Assembly (NCBI RefSeq): GCF_000426705.1
Contig: NZ_KE384555.1
Coordinates: 406,362 to 470,361, forward strand
Source: Spirochaeta cellobiosiphila DSM 17781
GTDB taxonomy: Bacteria; Spirochaetota; Spirochaetia; DSM-17781
Length of the DNA: 64,000 nt
Reading direction: 5' to 3'
Shown here: positions 39,222 through 47,800 of the stretch, piece by piece
Numbering within the stretch: position 1 is the stretch's first letter
Layout: each line of letters starts with the position of its first letter
Program-made: the position numbers and the translations under genes
The notes under the pieces: model-generated
Told to the model about the DNA's origin: nothing
What the model saw: the letters and a program-made list of their open reading frames with translations, nothing else
Database searches by the model: none

Positions 39222-40212
39222 CTTAGCCTTTGGACAGGATACTCAGTATTTTGGCTTCAGCAAAACAGATCAGGGGTATGAAATTCTAACAAACAGGGGC
39301 CCCTTCCTGATAGATGAAAAGGGTGATATTACAGAAAAGGGCCTCTTACTGAATGAGGAAGCTCGTCGTCAAAACCTTTCCTTCGAAAAAATAGGACAAT
39401 CTAAACTGGAGTTTATTCTCGATCAACAAAGATACCTTTGGGACAATAGTCTTTTTATCTATAAAAATTATCCCTTAACAACTAATGAAGTAACCTTAGA
39501 TAAGGTTCATTTCCAATGGAAACACCAAACAGAAGATAAGATAGTATATCTTCCCTTTCTAAACTTATCTGATCAATTAGTTTCATGGGATAATGAGAGA
39601 ATAATTATCTTGCGCCTCGGAAAACTCTATGCCATTGATTGGCAAGGTAATATTCTTGACCATAAAGAAGTAAATAATTATGACTTTCTTGCTGACTATG
39701 ATACGGATCATAAAGAGTGGTTTGTACTCTACAAAAGCACTCAAACCATTGTTAGTGACAAAGGCAGTTTAGACATTAGTCATAGATTAGATATGACCTT
39801 GCCAAGACTAGAAACATGGAATGAGGTTATAAAATTATCCTATAAGAAGCTCAACTATCCACTTAGCTATAATCTTCTTCTACAAGGAATCGATAATATC
39901 AAAAGGGAGGTAACCAATGGACAACTGGAGCCCTCTACAACCTCCTATTACACACCATGGTCTTATTTAAAAACAAAAATAGAATTCAGTTTTAATGCTG
40001 GCGATTACATAATAGAAGATAAAGATACCCATTGGATTATTAATTTTCCTGAGGATAATTTACCCTTAAGTATCTTGATGAAATCAACGGGAAGTCAAAC
40101 AAAAGAACGAAAGATAGAACAAGCCACATTTGAGATTAGTAAAACAGACAGCCCAATGTTTATTGTCATTAAGACACAAACAAATGAGTACTGGGAATCC
40201 TTTACTCCCTAA
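39166..40212 (+). CDS. Exported protein of unknown function, start inside murE
   Basis: The likely start is the ATG at 39166, which gives a classical signal peptide (KRLILLSLLWVIQSHSLAFG, cut before QDTQ). It overlaps the last 56 bases of murE in another frame; an in-frame ATG exists further upstream (39124) but would put charged residues before the signal. The mature protein of about 325 residues is beta-rich with repeated WD-, YAIDWQG- and WF-type strands as in beta-propellers, but I cannot name a family. Sitting between murE and ddl, it may belong to cell-wall or envelope assembly. Confidence 0.75.
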   Translation: MKSKRLILLSLLWVIQSHSLAFGQDTQYFGFSKTDQGYEILTNRGPFLIDEKGDITEKGLLLNEEARRQNLSFEKIGQSKLEFILDQQRYLWDNSLFIYKNYPLTTNEVTLDKVHFQWKHQTEDKIVYLPFLNLSDQLVSWDNERIIILRLGKLYAIDWQGNILDHKEVNNYDFLADYDTDHKEWFVLYKSTQTIVSDKGSLDISHRLDMTLPRLETWNEVIKLSYKKLNYPLSYNLLLQGIDNIKREVTNGQLEPSTTSYYTPWSYLKTKIEFSFNAGDYIIEDKDTHWIINFPEDNLPLSILMKSTGSQTKERKIEQATFEISKTDSPMFIVIKTQTNEYWESFTP

Positions 40213-40249
40213 GCTTGCCAAATCCTTTCATGCATGCTAAAAATTCAGA

Positions 40250-41323
40250 ATGAAGAAAAAGAATATTGCCCTCTTATATGGTGGCAAAAGCGGTGAACAT
40301 GAAGTATCACTCAGATCAGGTGCTTCTATTGGGTTAAACTTGGATTTGAATAAATATGACCTAACCCTTATTGGAATCAACAAACAAGGTTTTTGGTTCC
40401 TACAACCACCCTTAGATAAAGATAAAGTACAACAGACAAAGAAACTAGAAGTTAGAGAAGAGAACAAACTATCCATATTCCCTGGTGAAGGCATCTATTT
40501 AGGAGAGGACAAGCTCCCTATCGACTTTGTCTTTCCCATTGTCCATGGGACTTTTGGTGAGGATGGCCGCCTTCAAGGTTTATTGGAAATGGCTGGTCTG
40601 CCCTATGCGGGCGCTGGTGTACTAGGTAGTGCTATAGGAATGGATAAAGATAGGGTCAAAGCAGTGTGGACCGAAGCAACCCTTCCTGTAGTTCCCTATT
40701 TAGCCTTCTACCAGTATCAAAGTGCCGACTCAAAAGCAAAGGCTGTAAAAGACTGGGGATTCCCCCTCTTTATCAAACCAACCTGTGCTGGTAGTTCTGT
40801 TGGTGTGTCGAGAGCTGATACAGAAAAGGAACTGGACCAAGCTGTAGCAAAGGCTTTTCAATTTGACCGAAAAATCATGATAGAACCATGTGTTAATGCC
40901 CGGGAAATCGAATGTTCTGTACTAGGTAATGAACTCCCTGAAGTTTTTGTACCAGGGGAAATCGTACCCACAGGTCACAGCTTCTATGATTATGAAGCCA
41001 AATATATCGATCCAGATGGAGCTACTTTACTGATACCTGCTCCTTTAACAGAGACTCAAACGATAGAAGTAAAGCAATTGGCTTTAAAAGCCTACAAAAC
41101 AGCCCAGTGTAGAGGTTTTGCAAGAGTAGACTTTTTCCTGGATAAAGAAACAGAGACCTTTCAATTGAATGAAATCAATACCCTGCCCGGTTTTACCGAA
41201 ATAAGTATGTATAGCATGTTGGCAAAAGCCTCAGGTGTAGAGTATTCCGATCTATTAAATAGAATCATTGAAGCGGGAATTGCTGTATATAATGAGGAAA
41301 AAAACTTGATCTATAGTCTATAA
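40250..41323 (+). CDS. ddl: D-alanine--D-alanine ligase
   Basis: This ATP-grasp enzyme of 357 residues opens with ALLYGGKSGEHEVSL and carries FPIVHGTFGEDGRLQG, PLFIKPTCAGSSVGVSR and FFLDKETETFQLNEINTLPGFTE, the last with the metal ligands. The Ddl type with an extended N-terminal region fits. It makes the D-Ala-D-Ala dipeptide for peptidoglycan, the natural companion of MurE upstream. The substrate-contact residues of the last loop (NTLPGFTEISMYS) are those of D-Ala rather than D-lactate ligases as far as I can see. Confidence 0.95.
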   Translation: MKKKNIALLYGGKSGEHEVSLRSGASIGLNLDLNKYDLTLIGINKQGFWFLQPPLDKDKVQQTKKLEVREENKLSIFPGEGIYLGEDKLPIDFVFPIVHGTFGEDGRLQGLLEMAGLPYAGAGVLGSAIGMDKDRVKAVWTEATLPVVPYLAFYQYQSADSKAKAVKDWGFPLFIKPTCAGSSVGVSRADTEKELDQAVAKAFQFDRKIMIEPCVNAREIECSVLGNELPEVFVPGEIVPTGHSFYDYEAKYIDPDGATLLIPAPLTETQTIEVKQLALKAYKTAQCRGFARVDFFLDKETETFQLNEINTLPGFTEISMYSMLAKASGVEYSDLLNRIIEAGIAVYNEEKNLIYSL

Positions 41324-41330
41324 TTACTTT

Positions 41331-41990
41331 ATGGATGTAGCCAATACAGTAGATCTAAACCTACTTAAGGGGATATTGGAAAACACCCAAACCCCACTCT
41401 ATGAATCACAATTGCTTAATAAAGTGTTCACAGACCCTGTGAACACTTTTGATGCTCTGGAACTATATCAGTGTCATTTCCTTTTATTTCATAATCTATA
41501 TAAACTCCAAACAGAATATTATAAGGAAAGTAAATACCTTCATATACATTTCATGCGTATCAATCTTTTGCACTTTCCCCAGAAAGGAAATTGCCGGCAT
41601 TATGATGACAACCTGGGAGCATTTTGTAATACCCCCTGTGAAGGCTCCTATTGTGATTTTCATGGTCAGCAGTATGATGATATATCATTAGAAAGACTGT
41701 CTCTCAAATATTTTTATCTGGATCCCAGTAACTATGATGCTTTAACAAAGGAAACAGCTGAAAGCTTTCTACGGGGGACATGGGAAGTCCTGGCCAATTA
41801 TGAAGCCATTGAGAAATCAAGGAAACTACTTGAGCTACCCCAGTGCTTTGATGATATTATGCTTAAACATCAATTTAGGAACTTAACAAAATTATGTCAT
41901 CCTGATGTCAGTCCAGGAAAGGAAGAAAGGTTTAAACGAATCAATAATGCCTATAGGCAATTGTTGCGCTATGTTGAATCAAAAAAATGA
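41331..41990 (+). CDS. DnaJ-related protein with C-terminal J domain
   Basis: In 219 residues an N-terminal DNAJ-related region (LKGILENTQTPLYESQLL, LELYQCHFLLFHNLYKLQ) is followed by a short J domain at the C-terminus with the HPD tripeptide (190-192) in LCHPDVSPGKEERF and INNAYRQLL. Between them are four cysteines (88, 99, 103, 108) spaced like a small metal site. J domains stimulate DnaK; the target here is unknown. It starts seven bases after ddl and overlaps cobS by four bases, so it is co-translated with both. Confidence 0.85.
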   Translation: MDVANTVDLNLLKGILENTQTPLYESQLLNKVFTDPVNTFDALELYQCHFLLFHNLYKLQTEYYKESKYLHIHFMRINLLHFPQKGNCRHYDDNLGAFCNTPCEGSYCDFHGQQYDDISLERLSLKYFYLDPSNYDALTKETAESFLRGTWEVLANYEAIEKSRKLLELPQCFDDIMLKHQFRNLTKLCHPDVSPGKEERFKRINNAYRQLLRYVESKK

Positions 41991-42760
41991 ACAAACTTCT
42001 GTTAGCTATACAATTCTATACACGGATACCCATTCCTTTTGCTCTCAATTATTCGAAGGAAGAAACAAAACGAGCTACAAAATACCTTTCCCTCATAGGC
42101 TTAATACCTGCATTGGTAATGATTCTTACCTATCATATCTCATTAATCATATTAAATACCTGGTCTTCCTTAATACTCTCGTTAATAACATCAACTCTAG
42201 TCACAGGAGCTTTTCATGAAGATGGGTTCATTGATAGTCTAGATGGATTAGGCGGTGGTTGGACCAAAGAAGATAAGCTCAAGATCATGAAAGACAGTCG
42301 GGTGGGTTCCTATGGACTCATAGGATATGTCCTTATGATCTTGCTAAAACTATCATTGTATGCACAGATTAAGGAAAACATCCTGGCTTATTCCTTTATT
42401 TTAGTTTCAGTTTTAGCCAGACAAGTACCCATCACCCTCACACGTTTCTTGAATTATGTTCGAGGAGATGAAACCAGCAAAAGCAATCAATATATAGATA
42501 AATTAAGCTTCGTAGATCATGGAACAGCATGGGTCATAACAATACTAATCTCCCTGGGAGCCTGGCAGGTTCTACTGAAAGGCCAACATTTTCTGTTGCT
42601 GCTTCCTATTATTACTTTGATAGTTTTGATTATCCTGATTGCTTTTTATTACAAGAAACAACTAGGAGGATATACGGGAGATCTGCTAGGAGCTTCAGAA
42701 CAGATATCCGAGATATACATACTGCTTAGTATCATAAGTATCACTCATTTCTTTTATTAA
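41987..42760 (+). CDS. cobS: Adenosylcobinamide-GDP ribazoletransferase
   Basis: The 257-residue membrane protein shows QFYTRIP near the N-terminus, the acidic signature GAFHEDGFIDSLDGLGGG and KDSRVGSYG, all typical of CobS. Six or so helices follow, and GGYTGDLLGAS near the end completes the pattern. It joins GDP-cobinamide with alpha-ribazole in the last steps of B12 assembly, using the product of CobU (4877-5422). The four-base overlap with the DnaJ-related gene is unexpected functionally. It is convergent with the hydrolase gene, overlapping it by 20 bases. Confidence 0.94.
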   Translation: MNKLLLAIQFYTRIPIPFALNYSKEETKRATKYLSLIGLIPALVMILTYHISLIILNTWSSLILSLITSTLVTGAFHEDGFIDSLDGLGGGWTKEDKLKIMKDSRVGSYGLIGYVLMILLKLSLYAQIKENILAYSFILVSVLARQVPITLTRFLNYVRGDETSKSNQYIDKLSFVDHGTAWVITILISLGAWQVLLKGQHFLLLLPIITLIVLIILIAFYYKKQLGGYTGDLLGASEQISEIYILLSIISITHFFY

Positions 42761-43676
42761 GATCTGTAATCCAGGTATAAACATCCTGATAGACCGCTTC
42801 TTTAAACACCTCATTCAGAATCTCATGACGTCCCCCATCATATAATTTGAGTGTAACATTCCGGACACCATTGTTTTGTAGAAATTGTTTTAGTCTGGGC
42901 AGCCCCTTACCATGTTCTCCTAAGGGATCATCCGCTCCTCCAATTATCATAATGGGAAGATGGGAAGGATAGGATTTTACAGTTCCTTTCTTACTGATCA
43001 GAGTTACTAGTTGACTCAATTCATGAAAAAAGCCGGAGGTGGGCAGGGTCCCACAATAAGGATCTTTTATATATTGTTCAACGACTTCTGGATCAGAGCA
43101 AATCCAATCAAAGTCTGTCTTAACATTCTCATACTTGCTGTTATAGTTAGTGAAAGCCATTGTATTAAGAAATTTGTCACGCCTATAACCATGATCCTTT
43201 AGACGACGGAACTTCGCAATTATCATGCCTAACCATCCACGAAGCAAATCCGGCGCACTGGAACCACAAATGATGGCACCTGCAATGGTATCACCATATG
43301 ACTTTAAATACGCTCGTAGTATAAAAGAACCCATACTATGACCTAAAACATAGAGAGGCAAATGGGGATGCCGGTCTTTTATCCACTGGGATACTTCATA
43401 TTCATCATGAACCAGATTATGAGAGTCACCACGATTAAGATGGCCCAACTCCCCATCCTCTGAAACAGAGTTACCATGCCCTCGATGGTCATCAGCAACA
43501 ACTACATATCCCTTTGAAGAAAAATACTCACCTATGGCCGTATATCTTAGACTATGATCTCCCATTCCATGAATAACTTGAAGAATACCTTTGGCTTCTC
43601 CCTCATTAGGCATCCACACATTAAGATTAAGTTGAGTGCGGTCTGTAAGGGTGATTTTTTGATTTTTTTCCATCAT
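42741..43676 (-). CDS. Alpha/beta hydrolase (monoacylglycerol lipase/lysophospholipase-like)
   Basis: The 311-residue protein has no signal peptide. It shows the oxyanion turn VIHGMGDHSLRY, DHRGHGNS, the nucleophile elbow LGHSMGSF (S114), the acid aspartate in IIGGADDP and the histidine in YDGGRHEILNE. The set is typical of the serine hydrolases that cleave lysophospholipids or monoglycerides. The exact substrate cannot be given. Its start lies just beyond the pectinase terminator. Confidence 0.88.
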   Translation of the reverse strand: MMEKNQKITLTDRTQLNLNVWMPNEGEAKGILQVIHGMGDHSLRYTAIGEYFSSKGYVVVADDHRGHGNSVSEDGELGHLNRGDSHNLVHDEYEVSQWIKDRHPHLPLYVLGHSMGSFILRAYLKSYGDTIAGAIICGSSAPDLLRGWLGMIIAKFRRLKDHGYRRDKFLNTMAFTNYNSKYENVKTDFDWICSDPEVVEQYIKDPYCGTLPTSGFFHELSQLVTLISKKGTVKSYPSHLPIMIIGGADDPLGEHGKGLPRLKQFLQNNGVRNVTLKLYDGGRHEILNEVFKEAVYQDVYTWITDLNKRNE

Positions 43677-43715
43677 ATGCTAACAATACTCAGGGGACAT
43701 TCTCAGGTCAATGGC

Positions 43716-43757
43716 AAAAAAAAGCTGTTGCCAAGCTTCATGAGCTTTAGCAACAGC
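43716..43757 (-). terminator. Rho-independent terminator of the pectinase gene
   Basis: GCTGTTGC pairs with GCAACAGC, with an inner AAGCT/AGCTT stem, and on the minus strand eight T residues follow (A-run at 43716-43723). It lies 22 bases after the pectinase stop codon. Confidence 0.92.
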
Positions 43758-43779
43758 CCTATCAATATCTAATGAATGA

Positions 43780-46700
43780 TTATGGTTTCCACCCTTCTAG
43801 AACTTTATCTTTGGTATATTCTGAAGCTTGTTCTTTAGTCAACTGAGGTCTTGAACCATTAACACCAGCCCCATCTCCTTTATTGTTGTATTCATAGAAT
43901 CGGGCTTCTTTCCAGCTAAAACCTGACATATCTGTCCAGGGTTCAGACTTGATATGAGCACCTAATTTGCAGTCTCGGAAAACAACAGAAGCAATAGCAT
44001 TTACACTCCCACCCGGATGCCATGGACGACCTAAATGAACAGTGCCATCCTTAGCAGAACTGGTTAGATCACAATCTATAAATAGAAAGCCATATTTCCG
44101 ATCTTTAGGAGTACTGGCGGCTGTGATGTAACCATTATTCTCTGATGAGCCTTTATCTACAGATATGATCTTACAATCTTTAAATACAGCCTTAGCTGCA
44201 CCAAAGATAAAATCGATATCCCCCTCAATAATACAATCTTCAAAATATTGTCTACCAACATTGGCATATAAAGTATCCTGATTAGCGACAAGACGACAGT
44301 TATCAAAGACCATCATATCCCCTTCAGATTTAACAGCCACGGCTTGTTTGTCTTTAACTGTAGAACTTGCCTCATCAAAACTATTTTCAAAGGTTAAGTT
44401 TTTAGCCAGGAAGTGACTTCCCAATAGAAAGGCCGTAGAACTACCACTAGTTCCTATAGTGCCCCCCCTGCCATTGTCTTTACCAGAGTAATTATCGTAA
44501 GTGATGATGGTCTTATCTCTATTGGCACCAATCAAAGATATATATCCCTTATCTCGAGGAATAGTGATGACCTCTGTATACGTTCCTTTGCCTAACTTAA
44601 TTGTGTAGGGAATGGTATTTCCAGCAGGAACAGAATCAATGGCGGCCTGGATAGTGGGATAATCCCCGGATCCATCTGCTTTAAGACTAAGTTGAAGACT
44701 TAACTTCCTATCATAGCTAGTCACTTCCTTAACAGCATTAATATCTAAACTCTTAGCACCAAAAAGGCTCTTTGACTTAGTGTTCACAACTTCAGCATAG
44801 AACTTACCAGGATAGTATCCATAAAGATCTACGACTTCTAATAATCTCTGAGGCCATACACCAGCCCAGGAATAACCATACTGTCGTTCTTCCTCGATTT
44901 CCTGAATACTATGTTTGATCACCCCATCTCTACCAGAGAAGATAGGTTCCATGGTTTTAACATCATAAAAACGATACCAGGTGCTTCCCTTAGGATCGTC
45001 AACAAAGAAAACCTTGTTCTTGTCACCGGCTCGATAAGATTTTCCTTCAACCTTTGCCTCTTTGAACCATTCAATAGCCGCATCGACAGACTTCTGAATC
45101 GCTGGAGTCTGGTTAGGTCTGGACATTAAAAACTTAACAATCCCAACTGATTCAAAACCAGAAATGGAAGGATGTTCATAAGCACGGGCACCTCTTGGTT
45201 CATAAGTGACCGGATCGTGTTGAGCACACCATGCGGTTAATTTACCATCAACTTTAATCTGTGCTTTCAGAATATAATCGATAGCCATATCCATAGAGTC
45301 TTGTATTTTGGCTCTGTCCCCATCACTGACAATGTTAGAATCAAAGGGGTAACGACTATTGATAATGTCATCGAACATGTCAAGAACATTGATCATAGCA
45401 CTATCATTAAATGTTACATAATTAGAGTAATATGTCGTACCACCTGGAAGATCTCTTTGAGGATAAACCTGAGGAAATCCACCAGTGTCATACTGCATAG
45501 TTAATAGGAAATCTATAGCCTTTTGAACGGAATCCTTTAAGTCTTTTTCCTTTGTTTCTCTATAGATTTCTGAAATGTAGCGGATTTCTTTAATAGTTGC
45601 ATCATTGTCTATAGTACCGATTTCTTTACCATCAGTACCAAACCAATGTCCTTTCACTTCCTTACCATCCCATGGTCGGGTCGCTGCTTCAGGGTTATTT
45701 TTACCCCATCCCCCATTGTCCATCTGCCAGGTAATAAGATTTCTAGCTTGAACCAAACCTTGTTTAACATCTCCATTAAACTTTGGTGTCACTTCTTTAT
45801 AAGACAAAGATAAAGGAGAATTCAGTTCATAGAGAACGACCGTATTTCCGTCTTTATCAGATCCGACAGCCGCTTGCTTTGTTAATAAATAAGTTAGTTT
45901 AGGATCTAATGATGTCCAAGTCCCCTTGGCGGCTGTAATGATAACATCATGGGGATCAAACTCTAAGAATCCACTATCGATTGTCACTAAAACAAGACTA
46001 TCTGTGATCGTTTGAGAAGCAATAATTTCAGGAGCTCCTGTCATCTTTAAGGTTCTGGATCGTTTATCGATAAAGAGACCTTTATCATCCAACAAATCAA
46101 CCATCTCCTTAGATAGCATCTCTTTTATTCCTACAATAGGAAAGTCTATCTTCTGGGTATCACTATCCACTGATCCGCCAATGATCTTTAAGTGATCTAT
46201 ATTACCACCCCCATCAGATCCAATAGCTGTCACAAGAATAGTGTTTTGTCCCCCTTTCAAAGAAGTTAAAGTATTAACAGTTTGCCAATTGGCCCAATCT
46301 CCAGTCCCTTGGAACTCAAGAGATTTTTCAATAACCTTCCCATTAACTTTCACCTCTAGAGGTCTATTACCTGAAGCATGGGCATATCTAAACTGCAAGG
46401 TATATTCCCCTTCACTAGGAACATCAATATTCCACTCGATGGTTCCACCAGGTTGGTTTGGACTAAAGTCCAGGAATCCATCTCCTGTATAACCAACATG
46501 TTTAGTATCAATGATAGTACCTGAGCTTTTAGCAGATTCTGCTTCATAGATAGCAGAATAGGAGGTGTTAGGAATAATTTTCAAATGATCAATATTCCCT
46601 CCCCCTTCAACGCCGATGCCTGTCACAAGAATCTCATTAGTTCCTTTTTTTAAAGAAGATTTGGTACTCACTGTTTGCCAGTTAGCCCAGTCTCCAGTGC

Positions 46701-47703
46701 CCTGGAACTCAAGTGATTTTTCAATAACCTTCCCATTAACTTTTACTTCCAAAGGTCTATTACCAGAAGCATGGGCGTATCGGAATTGCAGTTTATACTC
46801 CGCCTCTTCCGGTACATCTACAGTCCACTTAATAGTGCCCCCCGGTTGATTTGGTGTAAAGTCAACAAAACCATCACCGGTATAACCTACATGTTTCGTA
46901 TCGATTATGGCACCTGTTAACTCAGCGTTTTCAGCTTCGTAAGTCATCGCAGTACCGACTGAAGCAGGCTTAACAACTGTTGAAGACGTTTTAACAACTG
47001 TATCTTCAACAACAGGGGCGGGAATTTCTTTAGGAGTATAGAGAACAGGAGCTATACCAGCTACAATCTTGATATTATCAACATAATGAGGAGTCACACT
47101 TGATCCTGGAGTATAGGCATCAAAGCGTGTTAAATCTGTAGCAGGAGCTTGAAAAGGAACACCTTCTGCTTTCATTTTACCATTAACAAAAACATTGGCT
47201 CGTTGGTTAGGAATATCAGCAACAACTTCCACTGTATACCATTTTCCATCTTCTACTGGTTCAAGAGCCTGATAGCTTCCATCAGGCAACTTATAACTAA
47301 TGTTTTTATTCTTGGTCTCAATTCGAATGGCAGCTTTATCGGACTCTGCTGTTCCAAATAATCTAATAACCTTTGCCGTATTACCCTTTTTGGGTTGCAT
47401 AAAATCGATGAATGCAGTTACTGGCTCTGTTTGACTGGGAAAGACACCTTCAATCTTGATGCTCTTATTGCCCCTGTCATCAAGAAACAACATACCACCA
47501 CCAGACAGGGAATCTTCCACAACGGATATGTTTCCCTTTTCAAATGATAGTATCAAATCTTTAGGTTGTGATCCTATTTCTTCATTATCAAAATCTGCCT
47601 TAAATAGATAATTGGCCTCTTCTATTCCTTTATTTGATAAACATGAAGAAATCATAAGAATCACCAAGAGCAAACTAAAGGCTCCCAAAATTTTTCTTCT
47701 CAC
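43780..47703 (-). CDS. Modular pectinase lipoprotein: LamG-like, two CBM35-like, PL10 pectate lyase, CE8 pectin methylesterase
   Basis: This 1307-residue protein has a lipoprotein signal (VILMISSC, C21), so it is surface- or envelope-anchored. Order: LamG-like fold (30-215), Pro-rich linker, two tandem CBM35-like modules (254-377 and 384-508) that share long identical blocks, an unassigned beta region (515-640), a PL10-type pectate lyase (about 645-965: WQMDNGGWGKN, DNDATIKEI, FPQVYPQRD, FNDSAM), and a CE8 pectin methylesterase (1003-1300). The CE8 part has QAVAV (1120), QDTLY (1142), GDIDFIFG (1161) and LGRPW (1224) with both catalytic aspartates. One chain can thus bind, demethylate and cleave pectin. 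GTG start with GGAGG ten bases upstream. Confidence 0.93.
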   Translation of the reverse strand: MRRKILGAFSLLLVILMISSCLSNKGIEEANYLFKADFDNEEIGSQPKDLILSFEKGNISVVEDSLSGGGMLFLDDRGNKSIKIEGVFPSQTEPVTAFIDFMQPKKGNTAKVIRLFGTAESDKAAIRIETKNKNISYKLPDGSYQALEPVEDGKWYTVEVVADIPNQRANVFVNGKMKAEGVPFQAPATDLTRFDAYTPGSSVTPHYVDNIKIVAGIAPVLYTPKEIPAPVVEDTVVKTSSTVVKPASVGTAMTYEAENAELTGAIIDTKHVGYTGDGFVDFTPNQPGGTIKWTVDVPEEAEYKLQFRYAHASGNRPLEVKVNGKVIEKSLEFQGTGDWANWQTVSTKSSLKKGTNEILVTGIGVEGGGNIDHLKIIPNTSYSAIYEAESAKSSGTIIDTKHVGYTGDGFLDFSPNQPGGTIEWNIDVPSEGEYTLQFRYAHASGNRPLEVKVNGKVIEKSLEFQGTGDWANWQTVNTLTSLKGGQNTILVTAIGSDGGGNIDHLKIIGGSVDSDTQKIDFPIVGIKEMLSKEMVDLLDDKGLFIDKRSRTLKMTGAPEIIASQTITDSLVLVTIDSGFLEFDPHDVIITAAKGTWTSLDPKLTYLLTKQAAVGSDKDGNTVVLYELNSPLSLSYKEVTPKFNGDVKQGLVQARNLITWQMDNGGWGKNNPEAATRPWDGKEVKGHWFGTDGKEIGTIDNDATIKEIRYISEIYRETKEKDLKDSVQKAIDFLLTMQYDTGGFPQVYPQRDLPGGTTYYSNYVTFNDSAMINVLDMFDDIINSRYPFDSNIVSDGDRAKIQDSMDMAIDYILKAQIKVDGKLTAWCAQHDPVTYEPRGARAYEHPSISGFESVGIVKFLMSRPNQTPAIQKSVDAAIEWFKEAKVEGKSYRAGDKNKVFFVDDPKGSTWYRFYDVKTMEPIFSGRDGVIKHSIQEIEEERQYGYSWAGVWPQRLLEVVDLYGYYPGKFYAEVVNTKSKSLFGAKSLDINAVKEVTSYDRKLSLQLSLKADGSGDYPTIQAAIDSVPAGNTIPYTIKLGKGTYTEVITIPRDKGYISLIGANRDKTIITYDNYSGKDNGRGGTIGTSGSSTAFLLGSHFLAKNLTFENSFDEASSTVKDKQAVAVKSEGDMMVFDNCRLVANQDTLYANVGRQYFEDCIIEGDIDFIFGAAKAVFKDCKIISVDKGSSENNGYITAASTPKDRKYGFLFIDCDLTSSAKDGTVHLGRPWHPGGSVNAIASVVFRDCKLGAHIKSEPWTDMSGFSWKEARFYEYNNKGDGAGVNGSRPQLTKEQASEYTKDKVLEGWKP

Positions 47704-47733
47704 CGTACTTTTGCCTCCATTTATTTGTAAAAA

Positions 47734-47768
47734 TTGTGATTAATTACAAATCGACAAATAGAATTTGT
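47734..47768. promoter_or_regulatory. Palindromic operator-like sites over the pectinase promoter
   Basis: A near-perfect 16-base palindrome TTGTGATTAATTACAA (47734-47749, one mismatch) and a perfect ACAAAT-TCT-ATTTGT palindrome (47754-47768) overlap the -10 and -35 region. A further ATTTGTAA at 47723 pairs with TTACAAAT at 47744. The sites fit a dimeric regulator. Confidence 0.55.
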
Positions 47769-47771
47769 GAA
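47743..47771 (-). promoter_or_regulatory. Sigma-70-type promoter of the pectinase gene
   Basis: On the minus strand TTCACA (47766-47771) and TGTAAT (47743-47748) are 17 bases apart, each one mismatch from consensus, giving a leader of about 30 bases. Confidence 0.6.
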
Positions 47772-47800
47772 GGGTACAATACTTGGTAATGATACAATTA

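Noticed and set aside
46180-46944. The tandem similar blocks could be taken for a mobile or CRISPR-type repeat
   Set aside because: They are in-frame coding duplications of a carbohydrate-binding module.
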